NCBI GenBank assembly: GCA_024336345.1
Contig: JANFOG010000006.1
Span: 496,001 to 560,000 of the forward strand
Direction: 5' to 3'
Length of the DNA: 64,000 nt
Origin: Mariannaea sp. PMI_226
Taxonomy: Eukaryota; Ascomycota; Sordariomycetes; Hypocreales; Nectriaceae
Shown here: one piece after another, positions 1 through 12,170 of the stretch
Layout: each line of letters begins with the position of its first letter
Numbering within the stretch: position 1 is the stretch's first letter
Program-made: the position numbers and the translations under genes
The notes under the pieces: model-generated
Told to the model about the DNA's origin: nothing
What the model saw: only the letters and a program-made list of their open reading frames with translations
The model's database searches: none

Positions 1-472
1 CACTAGCCAAATACTTCCTCGAGCTTACCATCATGGATGAGCGGTTCGTAGCGTCTCCACCAAGCTTTCTAGCCGCCGGCGCACATTGTTTATCGCGATT
101 CATCTTGAACAAGGGCGATTGGGTAAGTTCACTGACGCTGCACTGCAAGCATGTTGATCATTACGCTGACATAATGGACAGAGCAAAGCTCATGTGCATT
201 ACTCGGGTTATACTTGGAGTCAATTGCGACCACTTGTGACCATGATGCTCGAATGTTGCGATCGGCCTCACCTGCATCACGCCGCAGTATTTGAGAAGTA
301 TGCGGAGCGACGATTTAAGGAGGCGTCGCTGCTCGTACAGAGCGCATTGGATCAGGGCTTTACGCTCCCTGGGCAAACATCGTTCCGGCAGTTGTCGCAA
401 GATGCCTTCGCTGATGCTTCAGCCGAGGCTCGGTACGGATCGCGCGCCCACCCCATCCCTACCGAAGCTTGA
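1..472 (+). CDS. G2/mitotic-specific cyclin B, C-terminal end (partial)
   Basis: This is the 3' end of a B-type cyclin gene cut by the left edge. Exon 1..122 reads in frame from base 3 and contains LAKYFLELTIMDERF and PPSFLAAGAHCLSRF. It ends at TGG before a GTAAGT donor. The intron is 123..181 (acceptor ACAG). The last exon, 182..472, carries HVHYSGYTWSQLRPLV and HHAAVFEKYAERRFK and stops at TGA 470-472. These strings are the cyclin C-terminal fold and tail of fungal mitotic cyclins (NimE of Aspergillus, Cdc13 of fission yeast), which activate Cdk1 for entry into mitosis. The cyclin box and destruction box lie outside the window. The identification is by remembered family pattern. The splice junction is inferred but keeps the conserved HVHYSGYT block in frame. 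Confidence 0.88.
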
Positions 473-2105
473 TTGCAATAAGGAAACATGACACCCCCGG
501 GGGGCAGCACTTGACAGCAGCCACATGCGAATGGTTTCCCGGAATCACTTGCACTGCATGAGCCTTATCACACCTATACTCTGAATAACTGGGTTGGTTC
601 CTGTATCAGCCACAGTTCTTCATGCCTTGTCTGTGCTCACCGTGGGGTGGCCCAAATCCACCGGCCCGGGATTTTTCTTGCCTTGCTTCACCTCGATGAT
701 GCAAGCCATCGCCGGGCCGGGAACGACACAAAAGACAGTCCAGCCATCCAGTCACACTTAATCCTTCTCCCGTATATCATGCTCTCCTTACTTACTTTCC
801 CACAGACATCCTCATCAAAGGATGTTTCATTCTGACGATAACTTTTAATAATCAAGGTGGCTGGACTGGACCGGGTTTAACTATGGGCAAATATATGGGG
901 ACACCAAGGAAAGCACTGCAGGACCGCAGTTCTTGGAGACCGCTGCCCTCAATTAGGCCAGTGCAATAGCTCTGCCATTGCTCTGTCTATTTAGAGGAAA
1001 GAGGAATCCCTCTTACGACATTGACGACCGTTACGACGATCACGACAACTCATTTCTCTTTGTTTTTTTTTTTTCACCTTTACCATTTTTCTTTGTTTTT
1101 GCGGTTAATTTTATCGTGCTCGGAATTCGGCGTTGTGGGATATGTACTTACGATCCCGCCCCTACTCCGCACGCTCACGCCCACTCCCGTATGGACACAC
1201 CCTCGCTAATCGCAATCACCATCCATAACTATCGCAGTGCTACTCTTTCAGAGAGAGCAGCATGGTCGATGACATGTGACCACTGCCATGCCGTGTATAG
1301 AGGGTATCACAGACATCAGATGGGGGACAAGGGTCGTGGGGGTGGAGGCAGGGTTTCCATCGGGGACCGAATTGGGTTTGATTTATGGACTTGACAGGAT
1401 GAGTGATCCGGGACGGGGGGATAGTGGGCATAGATTTGGGATCGATCATTCAGTCTACTTAGTCTCTTTCTCGGATCAAAGAGGATAGATTCTGGTGTCT
1501 GGATGGACTCCTTCAAAACACCAGCCACCAGCGTCACCGCAACAAAACTGGGCGCCAGACGGTCTTCTCTCTCTGAAGCATCTGGTTGTGTATGATATCT
1601 AATTCCAACCCATATTCAATGGGCTATACTGCATCCTTTAAACAGACCTCTTTGAACTAGAGTTCCAATTTTATGCATCAATTCCATCTGCAGAAGATGT
1701 GACAAGGCTGTATCCGTAGTATACATAGAGTCAGTCTGATTCCCCCTGGAACATGGGTTTTTTTCCTTTGTGTTGAACTGCCGATTGGAGAAAATCCGTG
1801 CACGCGAGATCGCCGAATCTCATCGTTGTAGATTTCTGGAATAACTGCATCGTATCACATAATCTTCTTTTTTAATAAAAAAAAAGCAAACAACTGACTA
1901 GAATCTCTGATAACATTGAGAGAAGGGACCGGGGCGAGGCGGCTTAGGTGCCTAGATCAGCCGTCAACAACTCTTTTTTACGCCTGCCTCCCACGGCTAC
2001 GGTACGTACTCGGTGAATACCGATGGTACTACAGATGATGTAGGTATGCAAATAAAAAAAACAAGGGTCCTCGCCCGCACCGGATTTCCTAATACGTAGC
2101 CTTAC

Positions 2106-2115
2106 GGGGGGGGGG
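2106..2115. repeat. poly-G run (10)
   Basis: Ten consecutive G on the + strand, followed by a purine-rich stretch (GAGAAGAAGG). It is one of four G/C homopolymers inside the gene-free 473-8257 region. Confidence 0.9.
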
Positions 2116-5100
2116 AGAAGAAGGAGGGGAAGAAAATAGATTGCTTTATTTGTACCGTAGTACAGGCGCGCGTCAGGGAAAAAAGCATGTACCTTGTAGA
2201 TACAGCGAGCTTCGAACGAGACTTTTCCGGACCCAAAAAAAATGTGTCCGGGTGCTAACAGAAGCTAGACTTGTTTCTTCCTCTTTTTCGATATCATGAG
2301 GGCGCGTGCTTTTTCACAATCAAGTCATTTTGTGACAGGGGGTTTTATTATGAAGCCTCGATGTGATGCAGAAGTAGGTACAGATTTGGATAGGTATGGT
2401 AGGTAGGTAAGTAAGGTAGGTAACCAAATCTGACACCACCCTGCTTGGCTGCCCACAGCGAATGTCGTGGCACCGGGACCTGAATGCGATTCTGGGATTT
2501 CCTGAAAGAGTTGCTGGTGGTCCCAGATCATCTTCCAGAAAGAGACCCTTCTGGCAATGGCCGCTCTCCTTCCCGCTCACACTCTCTGGGAGATTGGGAT
2601 GGGATAGGGAAAAAGGCTGAATAAAAAAGCTCCGACCTTTGGGATACCTTGCATAGGCCGAGACCCTTCGTCCGCTGATTCAAGATCTTCGGATCCTGAT
2701 GCTCCATTATCCCCAGCTCCTTGGCGCAGTCTATGTTTCTTGTTATGGATCTGGAGTTCGGTCCGGAGTACGGAGCAGCACGCTCTCCTTCGTCTTCTCT
2801 TCCTTCATTCGCCTTCTGCCTTCTCCCCCCCACTCCGTGGTGTTCAGCTTTCCCAACTTTCATTACTAACAATCGAACACGGCGAAAACCACGAGCAACT
2901 CCGTTAGCTCGATCATGGCAGGCCGGGAATTTCCGGCCTTCCGGAGCTCTGGCGCGCCTTATGCTCAAACAGGTACCCCGGGACTTGCTCGGAGGAGGCA
3001 AAGAGGAGGGGGGAAGGGGGTGTGCGCATATCAGCGCATATCCTCTACACTACGTACTGTGGTACCCTTCTGTAGCGTCTTTGGGAACTTAATATGGCTT
3101 CCTTTTGAGATTGGAAGCTTTTTAATTGCTACGTGCTTAAAACGTGCCCGGGGCTGGGGGCTAGTGCTTCCCTTCCTGTCCCACGGGGTTCAAAGATCTG
3201 GAGGAACATTCCCCGCAATAGAGCCGTAGTCAGCGGGCAGGGAGAGATTTCTTTTCGTAATTTAGGTAGAAGTCCTCACAGAAAAAAAAGGGATGGATGT
3301 AAGAGGCTGGTGATAAGGAGAGGAGTCCTCGTGGCTTTGGAGGGGGGGAGGAAATCAGAGCGAAACAACTATTATCTGGCTGGAGTAGGTGTGGAGACGA
3401 AGGAGAGACGGAAATTGCAGTAGGGAAAGGACCAGAATTCTTTCTTGTGCTGGGAGTGTTTGCGATAGGCGCGCGAAGGGATGTGAGGGAAGCGCACTGC
3501 AAGAAAGTCGATGGAGACCTGCGTGTAAGGACCTGGTTAGTTAGCTTACCTTGATTGGATTGGACCTTGCATGGTTAAAATGTCAAAACACAACCAGATC
3601 TCGTGACCACCTGTTCCATGCTCTGACAGGTCCGTGATCAAAGGTGCTATGATGCAAATGAACGATCGTATATTAAGCGAATCTTGGGAATCTAGGGAAG
3701 TAATATTTGGGTAATTTAGCTTCTGGGACACTGTGCCTAGAGGTAGGCACTGGATGGCGTGGGCATGGCATACATACAGCGCGGCTACTTATTACCCACA
3801 GTACACGTACAGATGCGGTCAGCAAGGTCAAGGTCAAAGACCGGGAGGGTCCAAGGTGAGTGAATAAGTGAGTGGGAGAGAGAGCTTCCCGGAGACGAAC
3901 GATAGTCTACGATCCACGCAGCTTGTTCCAATTCAGGCACTCGTCAGTCCGTCCTTCTCCGTGACCCCGGAGAGTCCCTCCCCCCCAGTTGCCCGTGGAC
4001 CGCGTTTCCACTCATTGGGTTCGTACTTGTGGACAAGCGGGTCATCTTAAAATCCCAAGTACGGAGTACGTATGAAAGAGAAGAAGAGGAGGAGGAGGTG
4101 AAAGAGGAGAAAGAGGAGAAGGGTCATTCCCGTGATTAGAAGCTGACCAAAACTCGAATAGGGCAATCGCGCATAGCACACGCGGGGGAGTAGGCTACGA
4201 TGGATGTACAGTATCTGGATTTTGACGGTACAAATTGCCTCTCTCGGACACACAGCGAAGCCCAGCCCGTACAGTATGAAGAGTATGAAGACCTCACCGA
4301 AGTAGGCACTCAGGACCGACGGTGTAGAAGCCCACTACGCGCTCTAAGGGTCTTTGGGAAGCCAACGACGACGCCCATACAACGAAAATGGTCAACCAAC
4401 ACTGTACGTACTGTACCATGTATATTTCCTGCAGATATGTGCGACCGGATTGCGTAGGAAAGGTAGTCATTAAATTAATTCTCGACCCAGGTTCCTGTCA
4501 TGGTACGGGATAGTTTTAATAATGGAAAATGGGAACCTGGAAAGCTCAGAGAGCGCTACGGTCCAGCGGAAGCGATAAGGATGCAATAACAACCTATGGA
4601 ACTGGGACAAGCCATTGATAGGCGCATGGGAAGCAAGGTCAGTGACGACAATTCCCCCAGCATCATCCAACCTACCTACTCGTAGCAATGGAGGTGAGCA
4701 CAATAAAGTGGACAAGGGAAAGAAAAAAACCATATCCAATAATACACTACAGCCATAGTATGAAACCGGGCGCGCACAATCGGGGACTACATCGAGGGGG
4801 CACTGTCTCAGCCGCCTTTCCGGTGGGTGGGCTTGAGCGTCAGCTGAGAAGAAGTCATGAACCCGGGCGCTTTTGCTGTGCTTGAGCCTCGTGTTTGTCT
4901 ACTTTCTCACACAAATCCTACATAATTATTCAGTCACAGCCCTGTTCCTGCTGTTTTTTTCCTGATAAATCAAGCCAATTAATATTTCGCGCACGACGAG
5001 GTGAGAAGGTGAACGTGACCTACCGGTAATCCATGGCTTTGGTCAGAAAGACGACAACTCGTAGGCATGTTGCTGCATTAGGTACGTAATAATGCACTGT

Positions 5101-5173
5101 AACATCTTTTGCGTCTGTTCCCGGTGTGTCCTAAGTTCACAATTAGATAAGTTAGCCAGGGGCCTGGCTGATG

Positions 5174-5193
5174 AGCTGCTGCTGCTGCTGCTG
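5174..5193. repeat. (CTG)n microsatellite
   Basis: About six uninterrupted CTG triplets in intergenic DNA. Every frame through it is open locally, which explains poly-Leu, poly-Cys and poly-Ser open frames here. None belongs to a recognisable protein. Confidence 0.85.
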
Positions 5194-5502
5194 TTGGTGC
5201 ATCGCCAAGAGTTGTACGCAGCAATTAATTGCTGTCCTGTACCTCCCTCAACCAACCCACATGCCACGGCTCGACAAAATCGCGGGATGCTTCCTTGCAC
5301 TGTCCAAGCCAGAACAAGACAGGACAGGAATAGCTGCCGCTGAAGCGGGATGGAGATGTGGATGTCCCTCCTTCATACCGTACTCTGTCTGTATCTGGTA
5401 AGAGATGTGGGATTGGCAATGGGGCTCTTTGGGTGAACACGCGCGCCATTCAACTGTTTGAAGGGCCCAGAAATCGAGACTTGGGATGCAACTGTGCACA
5501 CG

Positions 5503-5531
5503 CCCCCCCCCCCCCCCCCCCCCCTCCCCCC
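5503..5531. repeat. poly-C tract (22 C, one T, 6 C)
   Basis: A 22-base C run followed by T and six more C. It is the longest G/C homopolymer in the window. Such runs are prone to length errors in assembly and to slippage. Confidence 0.92.
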
Positions 5532-7209
5532 AAATCCCACCTCCCAACCCCACTCCACCCCACAGAGCGCGAGGCCGGCCGGGATAGAGATGAACTGAGT
5601 ACGTTTCCGTGCTGCCATTGGTAAAACACCTTGCCTCACCTTGAAATTCTCACGATTTTCTGTTTGGGTGTTTTTCTTTTTTGGGCCTGCATTGTCTCTT
5701 CTCATTCAGTTACGAATTGAATGGCGCAAACAAACATGGAAACCGGCCCTGTGGAATTTACTGCATGCTAATGCCTATTTACAGAGTAGAAGCACTAAAG
5801 TTACCTTTTTGGCTGAGCTTGTGGCTTTTTCTCTCTCCTCCGAACCTCCGGGCTGAGCGGGTCTGTCCGTGTTACCCCTCGCTAGGTAGTTTGATTTTTT
5901 TTCTTCCCACACTCTTCCTCTCTCTTCTTTTTTGCGTGCTTTGCCCTAGGGCCCGGCTCGGTGACGATGCCGGTGGTGAAGGAGGGCAATTGGAGAAGAG
6001 CCCCATCTTCGTTAGCCAGATGATCGATTATTAGTGGGTAACAGGCCTGACTTGCTTGTACTCGTACTACTTGTAGCAAACAGCCCTCAGTCCATTTACC
6101 CATGATATAGTCTACAATATGGAGTGCTCAGGCGGGAGTTAGTAGTGGATGATTCAAGTACTATAGGCGGTGACTGAGAGGGGGAGATCTCTGTAGTACC
6201 TGAGGTAGGTGAGTTAGGTAACTTGCCTTCCCGTTGCACCCGTTCTTGAGGTGGTCCACGTCCAAGGCCTTGTCATTCATCTGTCACCATCCCACCCCAA
6301 TAGGCGGCCAGGGCCTTCTGCCAGTATTTTTTTTTGTTCTTGTTTTACTGTTGATGCTCACCTGCTATCTCTCACGCGGGCGGCTCGCGACTTGAGAATG
6401 GGACCGGGGGGGTCTTATGCAGCAAGGCATGCAGCTGCTTGCGCATTCAAGGGACAGCCGCCCCTCCGCACGTGGAGATACATAGATGGCTGGCGCGCAG
6501 GACAACGCAGGATTGAACCGGAGGGAAGACATGACGGACTGCGGACAACGGATAAAAAAGAAAAGAAAGAAAAAGAACCCCCTGTAGGTGTTTCCAGCTT
6601 CGGTTCCGTACGGAGTTTGTGCAGGGAACGTACAGTAGTTGATTCTGTTTAGCCAATGTTGTCTTCTACTTTTTTCCCTTTTTTTTTTTCCTTCTCTTGT
6701 ATGTACTTCACTTTTGCGGCGACATGGACATGGTTTTTGCACAATCCGGTACCTGGGCTGGACCGCGTTCGGCAAACCTATTTTTACCGGCACAGTACAG
6801 ATTACAGCCTGTACCTTGATGATCAACAACAGCCACATGCGAAACCGACGAACAAACGCCAAACGTCCAAAGAACAAATTGATAGAATAAAATAAGGGAC
6901 GTACAAACTGATCAAATCCAGTACCTGCAGAATTGCCACTCGACATAATCACCACAAATCGTTGTAACGCTATCTTGAGCGCATTTATCGCCTTCTCCTC
7001 ATGGAGCCTTGGCCACATCTCCCACGCTTTTCATCATCATATCCCTCCCCCGTCCCCAGTTGCCCCAGGTCAGTTGGTCCCCCACTACCACCGCTACGGA
7101 GACACAGCGTCTGCGGTGCCGCGTCTCCAGCGAACTTCAGAAGGCTCCATTCATTGCCTGTCAAAAACCCCGTCCACCTCAAGTACAGTGAGGTGTACTA
7201 GGTATAGAT

Positions 7210-7220
7210 GGGGGGGGGGG
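7210..7220. repeat. poly-G run (11)
   Basis: Eleven consecutive G on the + strand in the AGC1 upstream region, about 215 bases before the C17 run at 7435. Confidence 0.9.
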
Positions 7221-7434
7221 ACTTGCCGCTGGCCCGGTCTGTCGCTCACACTCACCAAGTCCCGCTCTCTTACACAGTATTAGATCTCGGTTTTTTTTTC
7301 TCTTTTATTCTGGTAGTTTTTTTTATTTTATTTTCGCCATGAGGGAGTGAGTGACCATCGCCCCCCCCGGAACGCCGCCATTTAGTGAGAAGAGAGGTAC
7401 CCACAAGTGAATGGAGTCGGGTGAAAACTACACG

Positions 7435-7451
7435 CCCCCCCCCCCCCCCCC
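7435..7451. repeat. poly-C run (17)
   Basis: Seventeen consecutive C on the + strand, about 800 bases upstream of the AGC1 start codon. An open frame through it reads poly-Pro and is not taken as coding. Confidence 0.9.
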
Positions 7452-8257
7452 ATCTCCAACTCTTTCCCCTAGAAAATACCGAAAACCCACACTTCAATTG
7501 ATGAACCAAGTGACCTTCTTAGCCACTCACACGCCCTCGGAAGCGCAAGTCACTCGCTTCTTCGCTGTAAACGTAGAAGTAGACGGATGGCGTAGCGTTG
7601 GTCCAGGTACCGACCCTTCCCCCCCTCTCCCCCCTTCACACCCCCCGGACCAACCGCCGGCCCCGATAGTTGGCAAATTTACGCCAAAATATCTTGCCTG
7701 GCTTCTGTCACCCGCTCCGCCGCTTTCGCATCTCGAACAAGACTCACGGGGTTTTTTTCCCTTTCCCATTGACGCATTGCCTACAGTGCTTCTGCTTCTC
7801 TTTTTCTTCTCGTTCTTCCCTCTTCCCAATTAACCCCCCCTTTCCCTTCTCGTCCTCCCACAAAAAAAAGAAAAACGAGACACATTTTTCGTTTGCGCGT
7901 TGTGTGGCCGCCTTTGTCTTGCCCTCTCTCAGCTCGCCTCTCTCTCCCTTGTGTATTTTTTTTTTTCCCTCTCTTTTTTTTTTAGAGACGTCTCCCGGGG
8001 CCTTGTGTTTCCTTTCCCATTGGTTATAGAGACTTGACCTCGCCCACCTCCCTCTCCCTCCACACCTCTTCCTCCTCCTCGACCGACCTCACCCAAGGGT
8101 TCGCGCATCACGAACGTCTTTGATCGACCTCGAGCAACTTGGTCGGCCTGCGTCGATTCCCGGTTGTCAATTGCGAAGCTTCTCCCTTCTTCCACCCCCT
8201 CCCGATACCGAATTTCCTCGCCTCCGAAACCACTCCGAAGCTAAATCATCATCAACC

Positions 8258-10541
8258 ATGTCTAAGATGGCCGCGGTCAAGGAGGGCCTTGTTGGCTCCT
8301 CAGAACCTGTCCAGCTTTCCACTCAGACCAGGGCACGCTTCCTTAGCCATGCTGTCAAGGATGAGGCTGGCGACCTGTACCTGGGCATCGAGCAGTTCAT
8401 CAGTGCTGTCGCGCCCAAGGGTGAGGACTTTGTGAGTCAATCCCGCTAGAACCTCCCCCTTCGAGTTGTGCACCTGTGATGCGCTTTTTGCGACACCATC
8501 CTGCTCTGCTACTCACATTGTCTTGGCGCATGTACACTAACTGTGACTTCCTTTTTCCCCTTGCTTATAGCACAAGATCTCTCGCGACCAATATTCAATC
8601 CTCTTCCGTGTTGCCGACTCCAAGGGCTCGGGCAAGGTGAGCCTTTCTGACTGGGGTGTCTTTGAGAACCTCCTCACCAGGCCCGATGCCGAGTACGAGA
8701 TTGCCTTCCGTCTCTTCGACGTAGAGCGCATCGGCCAGGTCAAGTATGACGACTTCCGTACCCTGTACGAGCTTAACAAGGGCACCGATACCATCCCTTT
8801 CGACTGGGAGTCCGAGTGGGCCAAGCTCTACATTGGCAGCAAGAAGAACCGCCATGCGCTTGACTACAACCAGTTCACCCAGATGTTGCGCGGCCTGCAG
8901 GGCGAGCGCATCCGTCAGGCCTTCCAGCGCTTCGACAAGGACGGCGACGGTTACATCAACCCCGAGGACTTTGAGCGCATCATTGTCGAGACCTCCAAGC
9001 ACAAGCTGTCCGACCACATCCTCCAAAACCTTCACACCCTGTGCAACATCTCCAACAGCACCAAGATTTCCTACGCTAATGTCCGTGCCTTTACCAACGT
9101 CATCCGAGAGATGGATCTCGTTGAGCTGATTCTGCGCCGCGCCATCGACAAGAGCAAGGATGGCAAGATCACTCGCCCCGAGTTCCTCAACGAGGCCGCT
9201 ACTATTACTCGATTTTCCCTCTTCACACCCATGGAGGCTGACGTTCTCTTCCACTTCGCCGGTCTGGATGAGCCCTCCGGTCGCCTTGGCCTTCACGAAT
9301 TTGCCAAGGTCCTTGACGCTTCATGGCGCAACCCCATCTACGAGGTGGCTGGAGCCGTCAAGAGCAAGATTGCCACCGATGGCATTCTCATGCGAGTGTT
9401 GACCTCTGCGTACAACTTCGGTCTTGGTAGTGTTGCTGGTGCCTTTGGTGCTTTCATGGTGTACCCTATCGATCTTGTCAAGACCCGTCTCCAGAACCAG
9501 CGAAGCGCCCAGCCCGGTCAGCGTCTGTACAAGAACTCTATCGACTGCTTCCAGAAGGTCTTCCGTAATGAGGGTCTGCGGGGTCTGTACTCCGGTGTCC
9601 TGCCCCAGCTTGTTGGTGTCGCTCCCGAGAAGGCCATCAAGCTCACAGTCAACGATCTGGCCCGTGGCATGTTGACTGACAAGCAAGGCAATATCCCCGT
9701 GTGGGCTGAGGCTGTTGCTGGTGGTAGTGCTGGTGCTTGCCAAGTTGTAAGTTGACCCTTGAGAGAGTCTTTGATAATCAGTTTGTGAGAAGTATTGAAG
9801 GAGAAAAAAACTAACCCACCATTTTAGGTCTTCACCAACCCTCTCGAGATTGTCAAGATTCGACTTCAGATTCAGGGTGAGCTTGCCAAGCAGCCCGGTG
9901 CTCCCCCCAAGCGATCGGCCATGTGGATCGTGCGAAACCTGGGTCTTGTCGGCCTGTACAAGGGCGCCTCCGCCTGTCTGCTCCGTGATGTGCCATTCTC
10001 TGCCATCTACTTCCCCACCTACAACCACTTGAAGAAGGACATGTTCGGAGAGTCCCCTACCAAGAAGCTCGGTGTTCTGCAGCTCCTCACTGCTGGTGCC
10101 ATTGCCGGTATGCCCGCTGCTTACCTGACCACTCCTTGCGATGTTATCAAGACCCGTCTCCAGGTTGAGGCCCGAAAGGGTGAGGTTTCTTACACCGGTC
10201 TCCGACACTGCGCCCAGACTATCTGGAAGGAGGAGGGATTCAGTGCCTTCTTCAAGGGAGGTCCCGCTCGTATCTTCCGATCGTCTCCTCAGTTCGGTTT
10301 CACCCTGGCGGCGTATGAGGTTCTCAAGAACATCGTGCCCATGCCTGGATCTGTCCCGGAGCCCAGCAGGCTCGGCGAGTCGCGCGAGAGCAGTCTTGCC
10401 AACAGCCCCTATGGCCGCAGCCGTAACGCTCTGAAGATCATCCTGGATCTGGATGAGGACTTTGGCAAGATCAAGCTGCCCAACGAGCACGGCTGGCGAT
10501 CGCTGCCCAAGATCATGGGCGGCGCCGGTGCTGCTCAATAG
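8258..10541 (+). CDS. AGC1: mitochondrial aspartate/glutamate carrier with N-terminal EF-hands
   Basis: Three exons, 8258..8431, 8571..9746 and 9828..10541, give 687 aa, the usual length for the aralar/citrin/Agc1 group. The first intron starts GTGAGT and ends TATAG. The second starts GTAAGT and has CTAAC before TTTTAG. The N-terminal half is EF-hand-like, with one canonical loop [12 protein letters not shown] at about residues 180-191. The C-terminal half has the three mitochondrial-carrier signatures PIDLVKTRL (about 357), PLEIVKIRL (about 455) and PCDVIKTRL (about 553). Known role of the family: exchange of mitochondrial aspartate for cytosolic glutamate across the inner membrane, serving the malate-aspartate shuttle, with the EF-hand half regulating it in animals. 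The ATG at 8258 is the first in frame. In-frame sequence upstream has no ATG. A 405-codon antisense frame is a shadow. Confidence 0.95.
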
Positions 10542-12170
10542 AGTGGTACATTAAGAATGAGAATGAGATTGAGATTGAGATTGAGAGAGAGATAGAGATG
10601 GGAAAGGGAATGTGGCTTCATGAAACCTTTTTTTTTGGTTCCCGGGGCCGGTTGCTCGGCTATTGAATGTCTTATGAGAGGGGTTAGAAGTGAGCCCACT
10701 CTCGACATCCGGCGGTGCACCCGCGGCTGACGCGCCGGCTGAATTCTCGGTCGTTCGCGGCTAACATGGAAAACATATGGACTTTGAGAGAAAAAAACCT
10801 CAAGTCTGCAACACATCTATGTTATGAAAGCTTTCTCTTTTTTGTTGTTGATGTTGCTGTTGTTGTTCTCTACCACCTGGTCTTTTCTTTGCCTTGTGTA
10901 TTTTATTGTCGTCTTTGGGAGCACGGGAGAGAAGAGCGAGCAAAGACGTAGACGGCCTTTTTTTTTTCCTTATTTTATTTTCCCAACGGGACTGGACGGA
11001 TTTGATGAAAGAACAGAGAGAAAGGGAGGGCGAAAGGAAGGAAGAGAAGAGGCACCACGGAGGATACGGAAATGACCCTCGAATGAAAAGCGCCATTCAA
11101 GGAGGGATTTCCGAATAGCCCGCGCTGCGCTTGCATCAGAATCGGCGTTCTGGGGCATTCAAAGGGCATGATGGCGCTGCTTTTTTATTTTTTTATTTAA
11201 ATTATGTTTGTGTAGAAAAAAGAATGAGAAGATATAAAGATTCCTTCATAATTTTTTTGTTGATCTTTCTTTTTTGTGATGAGTTTGCTGATGGAGTGAG
11301 TGAGGAGGCATGAGAGATTTATCAGAGGACTCAATCGCCCTCAACGAGCATTGGATCGAAACTTGATAGTTACAGTATCTGTATTGCGGGAAAGGCTCTA
11401 CGTGATTAAGGATGTATGGATGTGATATATAATGGAAGAACGATATTAACGTTGGCACTTGATCAAAAAATACTACTTATACGTATGAATGAATCACCCC
11501 ATCTGATTATCTTACAACCAGGACACAGTGTTGGAATATCCTGTGAAAAAGTCGTATCCTATCCAGGCAGGCTGAGACTGTTGAACAAACAGGGCGAAAA
11601 TAAACATAGCTCATATACATTATCAATTGGACGAGTGTATTTCCAGTCATCTATACTAAGACTTATGATATCAACGAAATGTAGTAAAAGGACTTTTTGA
11701 CTCCTTTGGTAGTCCCTTCGGAGCACCTATTCTGAACAGCTGATGGGGAACAAATAGAAAGAAAAAAGAACAAAACGCCCAGAAAGGTGACCAATAGTCC
11801 CTTGTCTTCTGCTCCAGTGATTCATATGGGGATTCTTTAATTGTAATGCCAACGCCAGTCCTGCGAGTTAAATCCAGTCAAAAGACAATACCAGCCCGAA
11901 GGATAAGGAAAGCGAAAAAAAAAACAATATCAGGTGAAAGGGGGAATCTGGCGATCTCATCATATTCGTCACTTCTTGTGGAATTCTTTTTCCGTGGCCC
12001 GCCAGTCCGGATAAGAGGGTTACAAAAATAAAATAAAAAATAAAAAAGGATGGAAATGGGCAAAGAGAAGGAAAGAAAAATAAAAAGGGAAAACATGAAA
12101 GAAGAATTCGTCAACTCGAATGAACAATCAGATGTTCCTTAGATGAAAGAAAGAGCAGCATTCTCGCTGT
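10542..12170. other. intergenic region between AGC1 and the 2EXR gene
   Basis: Convergent 3' flanks of AGC1 (+) and the 2EXR-like gene (-). A purine repeat (GAGATT units, 10556-10600) lies in the AGC1 3'UTR area. The remainder is AT-rich with many short poly-A and poly-T tracts. I see no coding sequence I can support. Confidence 0.6.
10556..10600. repeat. GAGATT/GAGA purine repeat in the AGC1 3' flank
   Basis: Imperfect six-base GAGATT and GAGAAT units passing into GAGAGAGATAGAGATG, starting about 15 bases after the AGC1 stop codon, so probably transcribed in the 3'UTR. Confidence 0.8.

Larger units (their letters stand above)
473..8257. other. 7.8 kb intergenic stretch without a supportable gene
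   Basis: Open frames here are short (at most about 217 codons), overlap on both strands, and translate into low-complexity or pyrimidine-derived peptides without recognisable motifs. The visible content is homopolymer runs (G10 at 2106-2115, C22 at 5503-5524, G11 at 7210-7220, C17 at 7435-7451), a TAGG-type microsatellite near 2397-2421, a CTG run near 5174-5193 and many T-rich tracts. The last 500 bases before AGC1 are very CT-rich, as is usual just upstream of transcription starts in filamentous ascomycetes. The left part must hold the cyclin 3'UTR. A non-coding RNA or a multi-exon gene of small exons cannot be excluded by eye. Confidence 0.6.

Noticed and set aside
6365..7018. 217-codon minus-strand frame in the left gap
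   Set aside because: It reads poly-Phe and Lys/Arg runs from T-rich and A-rich tracts, with no domain, no intron signals and no conserved-looking segment.
9321..10538. 405-codon open frame antisense to AGC1
   Set aside because: It is a mirror of the strong codon bias of AGC1, crosses the AGC1 intron, and encodes no recognisable protein. The sense strand has three carrier signatures.
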